From assembly GCA_020049615.1 (NCBI GenBank), contig JAIFKN010000011.1, forward strand, positions 1-15,256: a DNA stretch of 15,256 nt, in the 5' to 3' direction. Below are positions 13,049 through 15,256 of this stretch, piece by piece (positions within the stretch are counted from its first letter, which is position 1; every line of letters begins with the position of its first letter). Below the pieces are notes generated by a model. That model ran no database searches and was not told the DNA's origin. It saw only the letters and a list, made by a program, of their open reading frames with translations. This stretch comes from a bacterium. Lineage in GTDB: Bacteria > Planctomycetota > UBA11346. Made by a program: the position numbers and the translations under genes.

Positions 13049-13891
13049 CTACCGCCGGATTCCGTACCGCTGGCGCCAGGCGGCCGGGGTCAGGGCATGG
13101 ACCCGGCGGAAGGCACGGTGGAACCACGACGGGCTGGCGAAGCCGAGGGCGAGGGCGATGTCGAGCACGCCGCGCTCCCCCGAGGCGAGCAGATGCGCCG
13201 CGCGGCCGATGCGCCGCCCGGTCAGCCAGGCGCTCGGTGTCATCCCGAGATGCCGGCGGAAGGTGCGCGACAGATGCGCAGCCGACACGCCGGCCAGGCG
13301 CGGCAGCTGGGTCACGCGCAGGCCGTCCTCGAGGCGCCCCTCGGCGTCGGCGAGCAGGCGCGGCAGCCAGGACGGGCCGGCTGCGCGCCGTGGCGGTCGC
13401 GCCGCGGTGGCGAGCAGCGGCAGCCAGTCGCAGAGGAACGCCGCCAGGTGGCGCCGCGCCTCCGGCACCCCCTGGTGGCGACGCAGGCGGACGAGGGCGG
13501 CGGCGAGGCGCGGGCGGTCGCGAGGCGCCAGGCGCAGGGTGGGCGGGCAGGGCGCGGCATCGAGAGCGCCGAACAGCGCCGGCGCATCCAGGTAGGCGGC
13601 GAGGCGCAGCAGCTCGGCGATGGGCACGATCAGGTTCCAGTAGCGCAGGCGCGGCGCCGCCAGCTGGTGGCGGTCGCGTTCGCGGATCCACAGCAGGGTG
13701 CCGGGCGGCAGCGGCTCGGCGGCGCCGCCGGCGAGGCGGTGGGTGACCGTGCCGCCCTCGACGAAGACCAGCTCGGCGAAGGCGCGGTGCTGGTGCTCGG
13801 TGAACGACCAGGCCAGCGGCAGGTGGATGCGCTGCACCGCGTAGACCTCGCCGGCGCGCAGGACGGCGGCGAGCGGAACGGTCTCGGCCAT
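13049..13891 (-). CDS. AraC-family regulator, ChbR-like
   Basis: The 280-residue regulator has an N-terminal cupin sugar-sensing domain. HQHRAFAELVFVEGG (33-47) supplies the H-x-H and E pattern, PPGTLLWIRERDRHQL (62-77) the second cupin block, and YWNLIVP (84-90) the strand seen in ChbR-type proteins. The C-terminal AraC domain has helix-turn-helix units at about 195-214 (LAGVSAAHLSRTFRRHLG) and 243-264 (DIALALGFASPSWFHRAFRR). ChbR regulates chitobiose use in E. coli, and its relatives sit beside many glycoside-use genes. Here the gene is divergent from the GH130 phosphorylase, 87 bases apart, so a beta-linked disaccharide such as mannosyl-glucose is a fair guess for the effector. It is unusually rich in Arg and Ala. 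The ATG at 13891 gives a normal N-terminus. Confidence 0.92.
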   Translation of the reverse strand: MAETVPLAAVLRAGEVYAVQRIHLPLAWSFTEHQHRAFAELVFVEGGTVTHRLAGGAAEPLPPGTLLWIRERDRHQLAAPRLRYWNLIVPIAELLRLAAYLDAPALFGALDAAPCPPTLRLAPRDRPRLAAALVRLRRHQGVPEARRHLAAFLCDWLPLLATAARPPRRAAGPSWLPRLLADAEGRLEDGLRVTQLPRLAGVSAAHLSRTFRRHLGMTPSAWLTGRRIGRAAHLLASGERGVLDIALALGFASPSWFHRAFRRVHALTPAAWRQRYGIRR

Positions 13892-13896
13892 GGCGT

Positions 13897-13973
13897 AAGA
13901 TCAATGGCAAGCACATGAGAGTCAATCCACGGCAGGCGGTCGGCCTCCGCGGCGCATGATCACCGCCAGGAGA
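13897..13973. promoter_or_regulatory. Divergent control region of AraC-2 and GH130
   Basis: TCAAT occurs at 13901-13905 and again at 13922-13926, exactly 21 bases apart, the spacing of tandem AraC half-sites; flanking similarity is poor, so support is weak. GGCGGT (13935-13940) can pair with ACCGCC (13962-13967) around a 21-base loop just before the strong ribosome site AGGAGA (13968-13973), which lies five bases from the GH130 ATG. No convincing sigma-70 boxes were found. Confidence 0.35.
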
Positions 13974-13978
13974 ACGAC

Positions 13979-15172
13979 ATGGCCCAGAAGACCTTCGCCC
14001 AGCTGGTCACCGAGCAGGAGAAGCTGCTCAAGACGAAGAACCGCATCGACAAGCGGTTCTACAACGGGCTCTACGACCGCTTCGTCAACCCGGTGCTGAC
14101 CCGCGAGCACGTGCCGGTGTCGTGGCGCTGGGACGCCGACCCGAAGACCAACCCGCACATGATCGAGCGCCTCGGCATCGGCACCGCGTTCAACGCCGGC
14201 GCGATGGAATTCGAGGGCCGCATCATCGTCATGGCGCGCACCGATGGGCATGACCGCAAGAGCTTCTTCGCCGTCGCCGAGTCGAAGACCGGCATCGACG
14301 GCTTCCGCTTCTGGGACGAGCCGGTGGTCATGCCCGAGACCGAGGACCCCGACACCAACGTCTACGACATGCGCCTGACCCGGCACCAGGACGGCTGGAT
14401 CTACGGCCTGTTCTGCAGCGAGCGGCGCGATCCGAAGGCGGCCCCGCACGACCTCTCCTCGGCAGTCGCCGCCTGCGGCATCGCCAGGACGAAGGACCTC
14501 AAGAACTGGGAGCGCCTGCCTGACCTCAAGACCGGCGGCTCGCAGCAGCGCAACGTGGTGCTGCATCCCGAGTACGTGAACGGCAAGTATATGCTCTATA
14601 CCCGCCCGACCGACGGCTTCATCGACGCCGGCACCCAGAGCGGCATCGCCTACGCCCTGGTCGACAGCATGGAGCGCGCGGTGATCGGCCACGAGACCGT
14701 GTTCGAGGAGCGCATCTACCACACCATCAAGGAGGTGAAGAACGGCCAGGGCGCCCCACCGATCCGCACCAAGCACGGCTGGCTGCACGTCGCCCATGGC
14801 GTGCGCAACTGCGCCGCCGGCCTGCGCTATGTGCTCTACGCGTTCCTCACCGATCTGGCTGAGCCGTGGAAGGTGATCGCCGCGCCCGGCGGCCACCTCA
14901 TCGCCCCGCTCAAGGAGGAGCGCGTCGGCGACGTCTCGAACGTGGTGTTCAGCAACGGCATGGTGGCGAAGAAGGATGGCGAGCTGCTGATCTACTACGC
15001 CAGCTCCGACACCCGCCTGCATGTCGCCCGCACCGACGTCGAACGCATGGTCGACTACTGCAGGAACACCCCGCCCGACGCCCGGCGCAGCTACGCCTGT
15101 GTGCAGCAGCGACTGGAGCTGATCCGCCGCAACCAGGCCTTCCTGGCCAAGGGCAAGCGGACCCGGGCCTAG
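13979..15172 (+). CDS. GH130 4-O-beta-D-mannosyl-D-glucose phosphorylase
   Basis: The 397-residue product matches subfamily 1 of GH130 in length and motifs. These enzymes split mannosyl-beta-1,4-glucose with phosphate to alpha-mannose 1-phosphate and glucose in the cytoplasm. Conserved blocks are [15 protein letters not shown] (66-80), the phosphate-site region [17 protein letters not shown] (86-102), and [10 protein letters not shown] (125-134). D130 there corresponds to the proposed general acid (Asp131 in the Bacteroides fragilis enzyme, from memory). Later blocks are [22 protein letters not shown] and [12 protein letters not shown]. No signal peptide is present. The start has the clear ribosome site AGGAGA. 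The closest alternative is another GH130 subfamily acting on beta-1,4-mannobiose or mannosyl-N-acetylglucosamine, but the N-terminal blocks favour subfamily 1. It is divergent from the ChbR-like regulator. Confidence 0.93.
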   Translation: MAQKTFAQLVTEQEKLLKTKNRIDKRFYNGLYDRFVNPVLTREHVPVSWRWDADPKTNPHMIERLGIGTAFNAGAMEFEGRIIVMARTDGHDRKSFFAVAESKTGIDGFRFWDEPVVMPETEDPDTNVYDMRLTRHQDGWIYGLFCSERRDPKAAPHDLSSAVAACGIARTKDLKNWERLPDLKTGGSQQRNVVLHPEYVNGKYMLYTRPTDGFIDAGTQSGIAYALVDSMERAVIGHETVFEERIYHTIKEVKNGQGAPPIRTKHGWLHVAHGVRNCAAGLRYVLYAFLTDLAEPWKVIAAPGGHLIAPLKEERVGDVSNVVFSNGMVAKKDGELLIYYASSDTRLHVARTDVERMVDYCRNTPPDARRSYACVQQRLELIRRNQAFLAKGKRTRA

Positions 15173-15256
15173 GAGCCCGTCGGAAATACGCCACATACCG
15201 CCCGGTGCCCTACCCTGGGCAATGGGCGTAGACATCGCTGGTCCTGCTCAGCGCGC
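15173..15256. other. Right-edge spacer with no assignable gene
   Basis: The last 84 bases follow the GH130 stop codon. GCCC (15207-15210) can pair with GGGC (15217-15220) as a weak hairpin. An ATG at 15222 opens a frame (MGVDIAGPAQR) to the edge, but it has no ribosome site and is too short to judge. Confidence 0.4.

Noticed and set aside
15173..15256. Insertion-sequence end after GH130
   Set aside because: The GAGCCCGTCGGAAAT stretch faintly recalls some transposon ends, but no second end, target duplication or transposase is in the window.

Overview
The window is GC-rich (roughly 70%) bacterial chromosome with dense coding and normal gene content. It shows no tRNA, rRNA, CRISPR array or recognisable transposase. 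Several features point to the Planctomycetota/Verrucomicrobiota/Lentisphaerota (PVC) group: two Hanks-type Ser/Thr kinases with planctomycete-like architectures, a CCYG-type Lgt, a sialate-O-acetylesterase-like enzyme, and a large GH with AraC regulators. This assignment is an inference from gene content, not a proven taxonomy.

Left part (1-4534): a Ser/Thr kinase gene runs off the left edge on the minus strand. A 217-base spacer follows, holding a 9-bp inverted repeat and two arrays of 7-base tandem repeats. Next come housekeeping genes on the plus strand: gcvH (lipoyl carrier of glycine cleavage), ispF (MEP isoprenoid pathway), then a structured leader, lgt (lipoprotein maturation), and a second, complete membrane-anchored Ser/Thr kinase that overlaps lgt by 11 bases and is probably translationally coupled to it.

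Middle part (4535-7190): a YhhQ-type queuosine-precursor transporter on the minus strand is divergent from a membrane glycosyltransferase (GT39/ArnT-like). The N-terminal 65 or so residues of that glycosyltransferase look like a separate YeaQ/GlsB-type membrane protein, joined through a linker encoded by a 7-base repeat tract.

Right part (7191-15172): a carbohydrate-use locus with alternating orientation: sialate-O-acetylesterase-like enzyme (+), AraC regulator (-), large exported clan GH-A glycoside hydrolase (+), ChbR-like AraC regulator (-), and GH130 4-O-beta-D-mannosyl-D-glucose phosphorylase (+). Each AraC gene is divergent from a glycoside-active enzyme. The first divergent gap holds a striking nested palindrome that is the best operator candidate in the window. 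The likely logic is outside cleavage of an (acetylated) beta-mannose-containing glycan by the exported hydrolase, then cytoplasmic deacetylation and phosphorolysis. No transporter for the products is present here. The last 84 bases hold no assignable gene.

The most unusual signals are (1) the nested dyad at 10101-10139, (2) 7-base repeat arrays both between genes and inside genes at domain junctions, and (3) the apparent YeaQ-GT39 fusion at one such tract.
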